Part shown: positions 16,317 to 24,344 of the stretch, piece after piece | Position numbering within the stretch: position 1 is the first letter of the stretch | How the letters are laid out: each line of letters starts with the position of its first letter | Source of the DNA: Desulfovibrionaceae bacterium | GTDB lineage: Bacteria; Desulfobacterota; Desulfovibrionia; Desulfovibrionales; Desulfovibrionaceae | Direction of reading: 5' to 3' | DNA length: 39,325 nucleotides | Assembly (NCBI GenBank): GCA_009783025.1 | Contig: WRHY01000009.1 | Coordinates: 1 to 39,325 of the forward strand | Made by a program: the position numbers and the translations under genes | The notes under the pieces: model-generated | Seen by the model: the letters and a program-made list of their open reading frames with translations, nothing else | Told to the model about the DNA's origin: nothing | The model's database searches: none

Positions 16317-16808
16317 CTATTTTCCTTCAAGGCGGGCAGCGGCCTTTTCCACGCCGACGACAAACTCGGCGCGAGCCTGCCGCAGACGTTCCGCAAGCCC
16401 GGCGTCATTCAAGGCCAGAATCTGGGCCGCGTACCAGGCCGCATTACGCGCGCCGGGTTCGTCCAGGGCGACGGTGCCCACGGGAAAGCCCGGAGGCATC
16501 ATCACCGTGGAGAGCAAGGCATCCAGACCCCCGAGGGCCGACGCGGTCACCGGAATGCCGATCACCGGCTTGATGGTGCGCGCGGCCACCGCGCCCGCAA
16601 GGTGGGCGGCCACGCCTGCCGCGCAGATGAAGACTTGGCAGCCGTCCTTTTCCAGAGAGTCTATCAAGGCCTCGGTGCGTTGCGGCGTTCTGTGGGCGCT
16701 GGACACCGTAAAAAAATACGTGATGCCGAGTTTGTCCAGCACTTCCGCGCAGGGGCGGATTTTTTCCTCGTCCGAGATGCTTCCCATAAAAATAGCGACT
16801 TGAGGCAT
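16317..16808 (-). CDS. purE: 5-(carboxyamino)imidazole ribonucleotide mutase
   Basis: This 163-residue PurE converts N5-CAIR to CAIR in purine synthesis, or carboxylates AIR directly if it is the class II type. The N-terminus MPQVAIFMGSISDEE carries the GSxSD nucleotide motif; SAHRTPQRTEAL holds the catalytic His; AAGVAAHLAGAVAA and the GLDALLSTVMMPPGFPVGTV loop are complete. It sits between a lipoprotein and a CoA ligase, with purD divergent at 18444. No purK is visible in the window. Confidence 0.93.
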   Translation of the reverse strand: MPQVAIFMGSISDEEKIRPCAEVLDKLGITYFFTVSSAHRTPQRTEALIDSLEKDGCQVFICAAGVAAHLAGAVAARTIKPVIGIPVTASALGGLDALLSTVMMPPGFPVGTVALDEPGARNAAWYAAQILALNDAGLAERLRQARAEFVVGVEKAAARLEGK

Positions 16809-16838
16809 TGATTTTTCCTTTTGTTTACACTCGGTTGA

Positions 16839-18119
16839 TTACATTCTTGTGTCAGTCACACGGCGCGATTTGCCAAAGGAGCGGGGCAGCGCGCCGGGAT
16901 TGGCGATTTCCACTCCGGCGCTGATCAGCACCTTGGAGTGCAGCCGCTTGGCCACGGCCTTAGCCAGATCATCATCCAGATCCGAAGCACCCCGATCCCC
17001 GCGTTCTATTTGCAGGCGCATGGAGTCCCGTCCGTCCTCGCGGCTGAGGTGGATATGATATTCGGAACCCAATTCCTTGAACTCCTGCAGCACGTCCGCT
17101 ATCTGGCCGGGATAGACATTCACCCCGCGGAAAATGATCATGTCGTCGGAACGCCCGAGTATATGATCATGCCGGGGCATGGTACAACCACACAGGCAAG
17201 GTTTTGGGATAAAACGCGAAAGATCCCGGGTACGGTAGCGGATCAACGGTGCGGCCTCCTTGCAAAGACTGGTGACCACCATTTCACCGATTTCTCCCGG
17301 AGCCACAGGCTGGAGAGTCCGCGGGTCCAGAATCTCGATGATGAAGAGATCAGCCCAGTAATGAAGCCCCTCGTGGGCGCGGCACTCAAGGGCCGTGCCC
17401 GGACCATACATCTCGGTCATGCCGCCGATGTCAAAGCTTTCGTCAATGCCGAGGGCACGCTCAAAGGCGCGGCGCATTTTGGCGTTATGCCCCTCCGCAC
17501 CGAAAATGACGGTGCGTAACTTGATGCTGTCGGCAAACCCGTGCCGCTGCACCTCCTCGCCCATGAGCAAAGCCATGGAAGCGGTGCTGCACAGGCAAGT
17601 GGTGCCGAGGTCCGTCAGCATCTGCAAATGGATTTCCAGATTGCCCGCGCCCACCGGCACGGTCATGGCTCCAAAGCGTTCGCAGCCGAGTTGGAATCCC
17701 GCTCCGGCGGTCCACAAGCCGTAACCCACGGCAATTTGCACCCGATCCTGCGGGGTCAGGGCGGCCAGTTCAAAGCAGCGGGCCATCTGCAGAGCAAAGG
17801 TGTCCACGTCCTTCTGAGTATAGGCAAGGATTTTGCGCTTGCCCGTGGTTCCGCTGGAGGCGTGCACGCGCACCACATCGGCCTCGGGCACGGAAAGCAA
17901 CGGCAGGGGATAGCCTTCGCGCAGGTCATCCGTGGTGGTAAAGGGCAGGTGCCGCAGATCGTCCAGGCCGTGGACAGCCGCAGGGTCAATGCCCGCGTCC
18001 CGGAATTTTTTCCGGTACTGGGCGCTGCGTGCATAGGCATGCAGCACGGTCCAGCGCAGACCGTCCTCCTGCAGCGCGCGCAGGTGTTCCGGGGTATACT
18101 GGGGGATAAAGCGGTACAT
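16839..18119 (-). CDS. Phenylacetate-CoA ligase family protein (PaaK-like)
   Basis: This 426-residue AMP-forming ligase activates an aryl acid to its CoA ester. Motifs are VHASSGTTGKRKILAYT (P-loop), FDIGGMTEMYGPG, YRTRDLSRFIPKPCLCG, and DDMIIFRGVNVYPGQIADVLQE, which marks the PaaK subgroup. Sulfate reducers often carry such ligases for phenylacetate or other aryl acids from amino-acid fermentation; the substrate here is not known. AAGGAG lies 7 nt before the ATG. It is 30 nt upstream of purE and probably cotranscribed. A compound hairpin element lies in its 5-prime leader. Confidence 0.9.
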   Translation of the reverse strand: MYRFIPQYTPEHLRALQEDGLRWTVLHAYARSAQYRKKFRDAGIDPAAVHGLDDLRHLPFTTTDDLREGYPLPLLSVPEADVVRVHASSGTTGKRKILAYTQKDVDTFALQMARCFELAALTPQDRVQIAVGYGLWTAGAGFQLGCERFGAMTVPVGAGNLEIHLQMLTDLGTTCLCSTASMALLMGEEVQRHGFADSIKLRTVIFGAEGHNAKMRRAFERALGIDESFDIGGMTEMYGPGTALECRAHEGLHYWADLFIIEILDPRTLQPVAPGEIGEMVVTSLCKEAAPLIRYRTRDLSRFIPKPCLCGCTMPRHDHILGRSDDMIIFRGVNVYPGQIADVLQEFKELGSEYHIHLSREDGRDSMRLQIERGDRGASDLDDDLAKAVAKRLHSKVLISAGVEIANPGALPRSFGKSRRVTDTRM

Positions 18120-18156
18120 GGACTCTCCTTGCGACGACTAGAGCCGCTTCGCTTTC

Positions 18157-18262
18157 AAATAGTTGTTTAACGGTCGGCAAAGCCGCCCTACAACTATTTG
18201 GCGGCAAGGATTTGAGAACAAATCCTTGCCGAGCGGATAAACTTTTTCAAAGTTAATCCGCT
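18157..18262. repeat. Compound three-hairpin element, copy A
   Basis: Three successive stems are present. AAATAGTTGT (18157-18166) pairs with ACAACTATTT (18190-18199) around an inner GGTCGGC-AAA-GCCGCCC. CGGCAAGGATTTG (18202-18214) pairs with CAAATCCTTGCCG (18219-18231). AGCGGAT (18232-18238) pairs with ATCCGCT (18256-18262). A second copy is at 28284-28390 with different but still paired bases. It occupies the 324-nt gap between the PaaK-like gene and purD; apart from the purD ribosome-binding site, little else is visible there. Confidence 0.82.
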
Positions 18263-18443
18263 CTATAAAAATGCGGCACTGCCGCCCTTTTCTATTTTCG
18301 CGGATTGCGTTACTGTCGCCCACTCATTTAGCATTAAAGACCATACTGGGGAAGCCCTTGAGGCAACACAAAGCCGCCGAGCGAACGCCTTTGGATTTCC
18401 CGGCAAAAGGCATGCAATATCAACTTTACCACAGGAGCTTACT

Positions 18444-19742
18444 GTGCGCATTCTGATTATCGGTTCCGGCGGGCGTGAACACGCCCTGGCCTGGAAGCTG
18501 AAGCAAAGCCCCGAAAAACCGGAAGTTTTCATTGCTCCCGGCAACGGCGGCACCGCGTCCCTGGGCGAAAACATTCCGGTTTCCGACAGCGATATTCCCG
18601 GCCTGATGCGGCTGATTGCTGAGAAAAAAATCGATTTCGTAATACCAGGCCCAGAACTGCCGCTCGTCAACGGCATTGTGGACGCCTGCGATAAAGCCGG
18701 AGTGCTGTGTTTCGGTCCACGGGCCTATGCGGCCGGGCTTGAAGGTTCCAAGTCTTTCGCCAAAACCGTGATGCGGGAATCCGGCGTGCCCACGGCCGAT
18801 TTTGCCGTGTTCACCAGCTATGAGGATGCTGAACACTACGTGCGGACCAGAAATTGCCCCCTGGTGGTCAAGGCGGACGGCCTTGCCGCCGGCAAGGGCG
18901 TGGTTGTGGCCAAAAACACTGAAGAAGCCCTCGCCGCTCTGCGCGGCATGATGGTCGACAAGATTTTCGGCGCGGCCGGAGAAACCGTGGTGGTGGAAGA
19001 TACCCTGGTCGGCGAGGAGGCCTCTTTTCTGGCTTTCTGCCAGGGCGACACCGTAATCCCCCTGCCCTCGGCCCAGGACCATAAGGCCGTGTTCGACGGC
19101 GACACCGGGCCGAACACCGGCGGCATGGGCGCATACAGTCCCGCGCCGGTGCTGCCCGAAGAGCGCTATGCTGAAATAGTGGATCTGGTCTTCCGCCCCG
19201 TGCTGAAAACCATGGAAAAACGCGGCTGTCCCTTTACCGGCATCCTTTACGCCGGTCTGATGATGACCCCCCAAGGCCCCATGGTGATTGAATTTAACGT
19301 GCGCTTCGGCGATCCGGAATGCCAGCCCCTGCTGATGCGCCTTGAAAGCGACCTGCTTGCGGTTATGCTCGCCTGCGCCAAAGGACGGTTACATGAAGTC
19401 TCCATGACCTACTCCAGGGAAACCGCTCTGTGCGTGGTTATTACCGCCAAAGGCTATCCCGGCGCTTATGCCAAGGGCATGGACATCAGTGGCCTGGAGG
19501 AAGCCGAGGCGGTCCGCCCCGGTAAGGTCAAGGTATTTCAGGCAGGAACGCGAAGCGAAAACGGCAGGACCATCTCTTCCGGCGGCCGCGTGCTCGGCGT
19601 CACCGCCTTGGGCGAAACTCTGGCCGAGGCCCAGAAAACAGCTTATGAGGCCGTGGCTAAAGTACGCATGATCGACAGCCACTTCCGCCGCGACATCGGC
19701 AGCAAAGGCTTGCGTTCTTGTTGGGCGTGCGGCGAAAAATAA
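18444..19742 (+). CDS. purD: Phosphoribosylamine-glycine ligase
   Basis: This 432-residue ATP-grasp enzyme catalyses the second step of purine synthesis (phosphoribosylamine + glycine + ATP to GAR). The N-terminus MRILIIGSGGREHALAWKL, VKADGLAAGKGVVVA, QDHKAVFDGDTGPNTGGMGAY and VIEFNVRFGDPECQ are all intact. It starts at GTG (18444) with AGGAG 6 nt upstream. It is divergent from purE/PaaK across a 324-nt spacer holding a structured repeat. No T-run terminator follows; instead there is a remnant of the 119-bp element and a modular GC-rich repeat. Confidence 0.95.
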   Translation: MRILIIGSGGREHALAWKLKQSPEKPEVFIAPGNGGTASLGENIPVSDSDIPGLMRLIAEKKIDFVIPGPELPLVNGIVDACDKAGVLCFGPRAYAAGLEGSKSFAKTVMRESGVPTADFAVFTSYEDAEHYVRTRNCPLVVKADGLAAGKGVVVAKNTEEALAALRGMMVDKIFGAAGETVVVEDTLVGEEASFLAFCQGDTVIPLPSAQDHKAVFDGDTGPNTGGMGAYSPAPVLPEERYAEIVDLVFRPVLKTMEKRGCPFTGILYAGLMMTPQGPMVIEFNVRFGDPECQPLLMRLESDLLAVMLACAKGRLHEVSMTYSRETALCVVITAKGYPGAYAKGMDISGLEEAEAVRPGKVKVFQAGTRSENGRTISSGGRVLGVTALGETLAEAQKTAYEAVAKVRMIDSHFRRDIGSKGLRSCWACGEK

Positions 19743-19766
19743 CGGCAAACTGAGACACTACCGGCG
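19743..19766. repeat. Remnant of one end of the 119-bp palindromic element
   Basis: CGGCAAACTGAGACACTACC, just after the purD stop, matches the right end of the full elements at 9710 and 24234, with a mix of their variant bases. The left arm and core are missing. Confidence 0.6.
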
Positions 19767-19776
19767 TTGCTTAAAA

Positions 19777-19830
19777 TGAGGGGTGCAGTGGAAATCATTT
19801 CCCCTGCCGGGGTTTGGGGCGGAGCCCCAA
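19777..19830. repeat. Modular GC-rich hairpin repeat, copy 1 (short form)
   Basis: GAGGGGTGCAGTGGAAATC, then TTCCCCTGCCGGGG, then TTTGGGGCGGAGCCCCAA. The last part forms the stem TTGGGGC-GGA-GCCCCAA. It ends 18 nt before the stop codon of the NlpC/P60 gene, so it lies in that gene's 3-prime region on the minus strand. Confidence 0.8.
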
Positions 19831-19848
19831 GATTAATAAGACCTGACC

Positions 19849-20487
19849 CTAATAGATACGGGCGTGCCGCCTGCCCGCAACAAATTTGCCGCGCCAGTAC
19901 TTACTGTTCATATCATCCACGCGCACCCTTTTGCCGGTGCTCGGGCTGTGCACGAACCGTCCCTTGCCGGTATAAATGCCGGTGTGCAGCCCGCTGCTGA
20001 TCTGAAAAACCACCAGATCGCCCGGCTGAAGCGCGCTTTTGGACACGGAAGAGCCGAGAATGCTCTGTTCTTTGGCTGTTCGCGGCACCTTGACCCCGTG
20101 TCTTTCATAAGCCCAGGCAACCAGCCCTGAGCAGTCAAAGCCTTTTGCCGGGGTGGAACCGCCATAGCTATAGGGAGTACCTACGGTGGTGAGTGCGGTT
20201 TTACTGATAGCCATGCCCGGCACTTTGGGGCCGTGATCAACGGCTTGTGGCGTGGAACGCAGCGAGCAGCCGGAAGCGAACAGCGCCAGACACAAGAGGG
20301 CAAGTATAAGGACCGGCAGCGTGGCCGAGGGCAAAAAAGCGGACAGCCGCGCCTCCTCGGGCCAAGGGGGGCACACCGTTCCTTTTCTCTGCGCAAAGGA
20401 ACGCCCGGAAACCCGGTCAGCGTCAGCCCGCTCAAAACGGGCGGCGTTCCGCTTCACCCCTTTCTCCGCAAGCGTCTCTTCCACCAT
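19849..20487 (-). CDS. NlpC/P60-family lipoprotein (probable peptidoglycan endopeptidase)
   Basis: This 212-residue cysteine peptidase would cut peptide stems of peptidoglycan. The catalytic triad region is visible: Cys119 in GFDCSGLVAWAY, His168 in GLHTGIYTG, and a third polar residue near His180 in RFVHSPSTG. A lipobox (LFASGC, Cys74) implies membrane anchoring. The start is ambiguous: ATG at 20487 has an excellent site (GGAAGGGGG, 5 nt) but leaves an unusually long charged stretch before the signal helix. A GTG at 20376 preceded by AAAAGGAAC would give a normal-length signal peptide. It is followed by a modular GC repeat. Confidence 0.85.
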   Translation of the reverse strand: MVEETLAEKGVKRNAARFERADADRVSGRSFAQRKGTVCPPWPEEARLSAFLPSATLPVLILALLCLALFASGCSLRSTPQAVDHGPKVPGMAISKTALTTVGTPYSYGGSTPAKGFDCSGLVAWAYERHGVKVPRTAKEQSILGSSVSKSALQPGDLVVFQISSGLHTGIYTGKGRFVHSPSTGKRVRVDDMNSKYWRGKFVAGRRHARIY

Positions 20488-20718
20488 ACATCCCCCTTCC
20501 TGTTCCGGCAACAGCCTGAAGAAACAGGATAGTTGTGCACTATAATTTTGCCATAATAAAAAGTCTAGAAAAAATCAAGTATATTTTTAATATGTATAAT
20601 GAGCCGCTACCCTTTTCATTCAGGCCGCGACAGGGTATACATTTGGGTCATAACTACGTAAGCCTCTATACCGCATGCGCTCTTCCCCCACGAAAAGCCA
20701 TGCGTTCCATAGAACCAT

Positions 20719-20734
20719 CTTTGTTTAAACAAAG
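20719..20734. promoter_or_regulatory. 16-bp perfect palindrome upstream of acyl-CoA synthetase
   Basis: CTTTGTTTAAACAAAG is self-complementary and ends 8 nt before the ATG at 20743, overlapping the AAAGG ribosome-binding region. It may be an operator or may act by masking the translation start. No regulator gene is adjacent. Confidence 0.45.
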
Positions 20735-20742
20735 GCCGCCGA

Positions 20743-22416
20743 ATGGATCTTGAATCTTTTGCGCTTCAGGAAAAAACCCTGGGCGCATTGCTGGATGAAA
20801 CCATTGCCCGCTTCCCTCAGCATGACGCTGTCATCCACTATGAGCGCGATCTGCGCCAAAGCTGGAGCGAGTTCGGCGCTGACGTGGACCGTCTGGCCAA
20901 GGGCCTTATGGCAATGGGCGTACAAAAAGGAGACAGGGTCGCCATATGGGCCACGAACGTGCCCCACTGGGTTACCCTCATGTTCGCCACGGCGCGCATT
21001 GGCGCCGTACTGGTTACCGTGAACACCAGCTACCGGGACAAGGAACTGGAGTATCTGCTGCGGCAAAGCGAATGCCAGACCCTGTTCATGACTGATGTTT
21101 ACCGGGATCATGACTTTATCGATATTCTCGAGTCCGTGCTTCCCGAGGTGCACGCCCAGGCTTCCGACCGGATCGAGGCCGCTCATCTGCCCTGGCTGCG
21201 CCGGGTCATCCTGATGGGCATCGAGCGCAGGCGCGGCCTTTTGTGCCTCGAGGACGTGTTCGCCCTGGCGGATTCCATGCCGGACGACGAATACGAGGCC
21301 CGCAAAGCCTCTGTCGACCCCCATGATGTCGTAAACATGCAGTACACTTCCGGCACTACCGGCTTTCCCAAAGGGGTCATGCTCACCCACGTCAACATTG
21401 CCAATAACGGGCACTGGATCGGGCGGCATCAGAACCTCGGCTGTCATGACCGCATCTGCCTGCCCGTACCTCTGTTTCACTGTTTCGGCTGCGTGCTCGG
21501 GGTCATGGCCTTTGTCAGCCACGGCGCCGCCATGGTGATCATAGACGCCTTTAATCCGTTGCAAGTGCTCGGAGCCATTGAACAGGAACGCTGCACAGGC
21601 GTTTACGGCGTGCCCTCCATGTACCTTTCGATCATGGAGCACCGGAACTTCCCCCGCTACGACCTTTCCACCCTGCGCACGGGCATCATGGCCGGTTCGG
21701 TCTGCCCCGTGCCTCTCATGCGCCGGGCAGTGCGGGAAATGCACCTCACCGAGCTGACTGTCTGCTATGGCCTTACCGAAGGTTCGCCCGTTATGACTCA
21801 GACCCATGCGGACGAGGATTTTGAACACAAAACTACCACCGTGGGCCGCGCCATGCCCGGCATTGAGGTGTGCATCGCCGACCCGTCAGCCATGCCGGAC
21901 AAACTCGTGGAAATGCCCGCGGGCATTCCCGGCGAAGTGGTTTGCAAGGGCTACAATGTGATGAAAGGGTATTACAACATGCCCGAGGCCACGGCCGAGG
22001 CCGTCACCCCTTCAGGCTGGCTGCGCACCGGAGATCTCGGCATCAAGGACAAGGACGGTTATCTGGTCATCACCGGGCGGATCAAAGACATGATCATCCG
22101 GGGTGGGGAAAATATCTACCCCAGGGAAATCGAGGAATTCATCTCAGGCATGGAAGGCCTCCGCGACATCCAGGTCGTGGGCGTGCCCAGCCGCAGATAC
22201 GGCGAGGAAGTCGCGGCTTTCATCATCCTCAAGGAAGGCTACACGCTTACCGCGGGCGACGTGCGCGCCTTTTGCAAGGGCAAGATCGCCTGGCATAAGG
22301 TTCCCCGTTACATCGCCTTTGTCGATACCTATCCCATGACCGGCAGCGGCAAAGTCCAGAAGTTCAAACTGCGCGAAATGGCCGCGCGGATGTTTGCCGA
22401 GGCTGCCAAACGGTAA
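20743..22416 (+). CDS. AMP-dependent acyl-CoA synthetase
   Basis: This 557-residue cytoplasmic enzyme activates a fatty or organic acid with ATP and CoA. Motifs are the P-loop YTSGTTGFPKGVMLTH, the adenine motif VCYGLTEGSPV, the hinge GRIKDMIIRGGENIYPREIEE, and the C-terminal catalytic lysine in GSGKVQKFKLRE. The overall pattern fits medium- or long-chain FadD-like or AcsM-like ligases; chain length cannot be decided. A palindrome overlaps the leader. It is divergent from the NlpC/P60 lipoprotein and convergent with a small membrane protein gene. Confidence 0.92.
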   Translation: MDLESFALQEKTLGALLDETIARFPQHDAVIHYERDLRQSWSEFGADVDRLAKGLMAMGVQKGDRVAIWATNVPHWVTLMFATARIGAVLVTVNTSYRDKELEYLLRQSECQTLFMTDVYRDHDFIDILESVLPEVHAQASDRIEAAHLPWLRRVILMGIERRRGLLCLEDVFALADSMPDDEYEARKASVDPHDVVNMQYTSGTTGFPKGVMLTHVNIANNGHWIGRHQNLGCHDRICLPVPLFHCFGCVLGVMAFVSHGAAMVIIDAFNPLQVLGAIEQERCTGVYGVPSMYLSIMEHRNFPRYDLSTLRTGIMAGSVCPVPLMRRAVREMHLTELTVCYGLTEGSPVMTQTHADEDFEHKTTTVGRAMPGIEVCIADPSAMPDKLVEMPAGIPGEVVCKGYNVMKGYYNMPEATAEAVTPSGWLRTGDLGIKDKDGYLVITGRIKDMIIRGGENIYPREIEEFISGMEGLRDIQVVGVPSRRYGEEVAAFIILKEGYTLTAGDVRAFCKGKIAWHKVPRYIAFVDTYPMTGSGKVQKFKLREMAARMFAEAAKR

Positions 22417-22486
22417 GGCCGTAACCGGTCCCGGCTATCCTTGATCCTTATTTTCTGGCTCCTGGTCCTCAGCATCATGCCGCTCC

Positions 22487-22521
22487 CGGCGGCAGGCGGA
22501 CGGGCCTCAGCCGCCGCTTTT
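22487..22521 (+). terminator. Possible terminator of acyl-CoA synthetase gene
   Basis: CGGCGGC (22487-22493) pairs with GCCGCCG (22510-22516) across a 16-nt loop, followed by CTTTT. The stem is short but all GC. It overlaps the end of the small convergent gene at 22507. Confidence 0.38.
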
Positions 22522-22590
22522 AATGCGGACCGCGATAAGCGCGGCTACCGCAACCAGAGCCAACAGTCCGAATATGCTTTGCATTTCCAT
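22507..22590 (-). CDS. 27-residue single-span membrane protein
   Basis: ATG at 22590 is preceded by GGAGGGAG 7 nt upstream. The peptide starts MEMQSIFGLLALVAVAALIA and ends VRIKSGG: a short N-terminus, one hydrophobic helix of about 17 residues, and a basic C-terminal tail as the positive-inside rule predicts. It lies 71 nt downstream of the NtrC-type regulator on the same strand and may share its transcript. I do not recognise a family. It is shorter than most annotation cut-offs, but the ribosome-binding site and the membrane pattern support a real gene. Confidence 0.6.
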   Translation of the reverse strand: MEMQSIFGLLALVAVAALIAVRIKSGG

Positions 22591-22661
22591 ACGTTCTCTC
22601 CCTCCATGTCAATTTGCTCTGAATATACACCTTTTCGCAAAAGAAGCGACGGCAAAAGCGG

Positions 22662-24074
22662 CTACAAGCCGTATTTTTCAATCTTGGCCAGCAGGGTCGG
22701 GCGGGACAGCCCCAACATGCGCGCGGTTTGGGAACGATTGCCGGAATACAGGTCCAGCGCCTCACGAATGATGGCCGCGCCCATCTCGTCCATCAGGTTG
22801 TCAAAACCCTTTTCGCCCGGATGTCGGCGCAGCATGCGGGAAACATAAACCGTGAGGGGCGATTGTCCGATATCCTGAACAACGGCTTCTCCTCCGGCCG
22901 CATGCGCGGGAGTAAGCGCGGCCGAGACCTCCGCGCCGGTGATGGGGCCGCCCTGGTTAAAGATGAGCAGTTTCTGCGTCAGGTTGGCCAGTTCGCGCAC
23001 ATTGCCGGGCCAATCATACGCGCTAAGGCGTTCAAGCGCTTCAGCATTGATTGCCGGGGCGGGAATTTCCATTTCTTCGGCCAAACGCCGGATGAAATGG
23101 CGCACCAGGTGGGGAGTGTCTTCCTTGCGTTCGCGCAGAGGCGGCAGGCGCAAGGTGACCACATTCAAGCGGTAGTATAAATCATCGCGGAAACGCCCTG
23201 CGCTGACCGCTGCCTCAAGATCCCGGTTGGTTGCGGCAATAATACGCACGTTCACCTTCACCGGTTCGCGCCCGCCGAGCCGCTCAATCTGTTTTTCCTG
23301 CAACAGCCGCAAAAGCTTGGCCTGCACGTTCAGGGGAATATCGCCAATCTCATCCAGAAAAACCGTGCCGCCTTCGGCTTGTTCGATCTTGCCGATACGG
23401 CGGGAAGACGCTCCGGTGAAAGCCCCGCGCTCATACCCGAACAATTCGCTTTCCAGCAAGGTGTCGGGAATGGCCACACAGTTGATGATCAAAAAGGGCT
23501 GCGTACTGCGGACGCTGTGCTGGTACAAGGCCCTGGCCACAAGCTCCTTGCCCGTGCCCGATTCCCCCCGCAGCAGGACCAGCGCATCCGTGGGCGCGGC
23601 GCGGCCTATGGCCTTGTATATCTCATGCATGGCCCGGCTGACGCCCACCAAGGCCTCGACATGCTCCCCCCCGGCTCCGGCCGGGGCAAGGCGGACCTCG
23701 GCCCGCATCACCCGCCCGGCCTCAAGAGCCCGATCCAGAAGGGCCAGTATATCGGGAATTTCAAACGGCTTGAGAATATAGTCAAAGGCCCCGAGCTTGG
23801 TGGCTTCAATGGCCGCATCAGTGGTGCTGTAGGCAGTCATGATGATGACCGGAAAGCGGCGCTCCCGTTCGCGCAACAGGCGCAACGTGGCCAGACCGTC
23901 CAGGCCGGGCATGCGCATGTCCATGATCACCGCGTCCGGCATGGCTTCGTCAACAAGCAGCAGGGCCGCCTCGCCGGAAGCGGCGGCGCGTACCTCGTGC
24001 CCTTCCTGCTCAAGCAACTGTTTAAAGCTGCCGCGCAGTTGGTCGTCATCATCCACGAGAAGAATCTTTCCCAT
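22662..24074 (-). CDS. NtrC-family sigma54-dependent response regulator (orphan)
   Basis: This 470-residue activator has an N-terminal receiver with DDDD pocket and phospho-acceptor Asp52 (VIMDMRMPGLDG), and Lys in DYILKPF. The AAA+ domain has Walker A GESGTGKE, the sigma54-contact loop GAFTGA, and GGTVFLDEIGDIP. The C-terminal Fis-type helix-turn-helix is NRSQTARMLGLSRPTLL. It should activate sigma54 promoters on phosphorylation. No sensor kinase is in the window. No convincing GG-N10-GC sigma54 site was seen nearby. A structured 119-bp element lies 41 nt upstream of the start. Confidence 0.93.
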   Translation of the reverse strand: MGKILLVDDDDQLRGSFKQLLEQEGHEVRAAASGEAALLLVDEAMPDAVIMDMRMPGLDGLATLRLLRERERRFPVIIMTAYSTTDAAIEATKLGAFDYILKPFEIPDILALLDRALEAGRVMRAEVRLAPAGAGGEHVEALVGVSRAMHEIYKAIGRAAPTDALVLLRGESGTGKELVARALYQHSVRSTQPFLIINCVAIPDTLLESELFGYERGAFTGASSRRIGKIEQAEGGTVFLDEIGDIPLNVQAKLLRLLQEKQIERLGGREPVKVNVRIIAATNRDLEAAVSAGRFRDDLYYRLNVVTLRLPPLRERKEDTPHLVRHFIRRLAEEMEIPAPAINAEALERLSAYDWPGNVRELANLTQKLLIFNQGGPITGAEVSAALTPAHAAGGEAVVQDIGQSPLTVYVSRMLRRHPGEKGFDNLMDEMGAAIIREALDLYSGNRSQTARMLGLSRPTLLAKIEKYGL

Positions 24075-24115
24075 AGCAAGCCCGCTTCCAGCTTGAAGGT
24101 GGTGGAGCGCAAGTG

Positions 24116-24234
24116 GTGTCTCAGCTTGTCGTCAGACGAGGAAGGCAAGTTTTTTGCGACGGGAGTGTACTCTTATGGTACTCGACCGGAGCAAAAAACG
24201 ACGCCTGACAAAGTATCACGGCAAGCTGAGACAC
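24116..24234. repeat. 119-bp palindromic element, copy 2
   Basis: Terminal arms GTGTCTCAGCTTG (24116-24128) and CAAGCTGAGACAC (24222-24234) are perfect complements. The two positions that differ from copy 1 change on both arms. The core is almost identical to copy 1. It lies between the divergent NtrC-type regulator and the M24 peptidase gene. Confidence 0.85.
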
Positions 24235-24344
24235 TACCCGGCACACTGAACCCTGTACAGCGCCCCGCCTCTGTGGCAAACAGATGCTTTGTGCATACCA
24301 ATATCAGGCCGCAAAGGCAATTTACGCAAAGGACGCTCCCCCCA

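Noticed and set aside
20535..20753. 72-residue + strand frame before the acyl-CoA synthetase
   Set aside because: AT-rich promoter region, no ribosome-binding site, no recognisable domain, and it overlaps the palindrome and the next start.
24116..24234. 119-bp element as an insertion sequence
   Set aside because: It has inverted ends but is far too short for a transposase, and no target-site duplication is evident. It is kept as a MITE- or REP-like structured repeat.
23379..24344. Upstream extension of the M24 peptidase frame
   Set aside because: It runs through the antisense of the NtrC-type gene and the 119-bp repeat. Homology to the family begins at the ATG at 24345.
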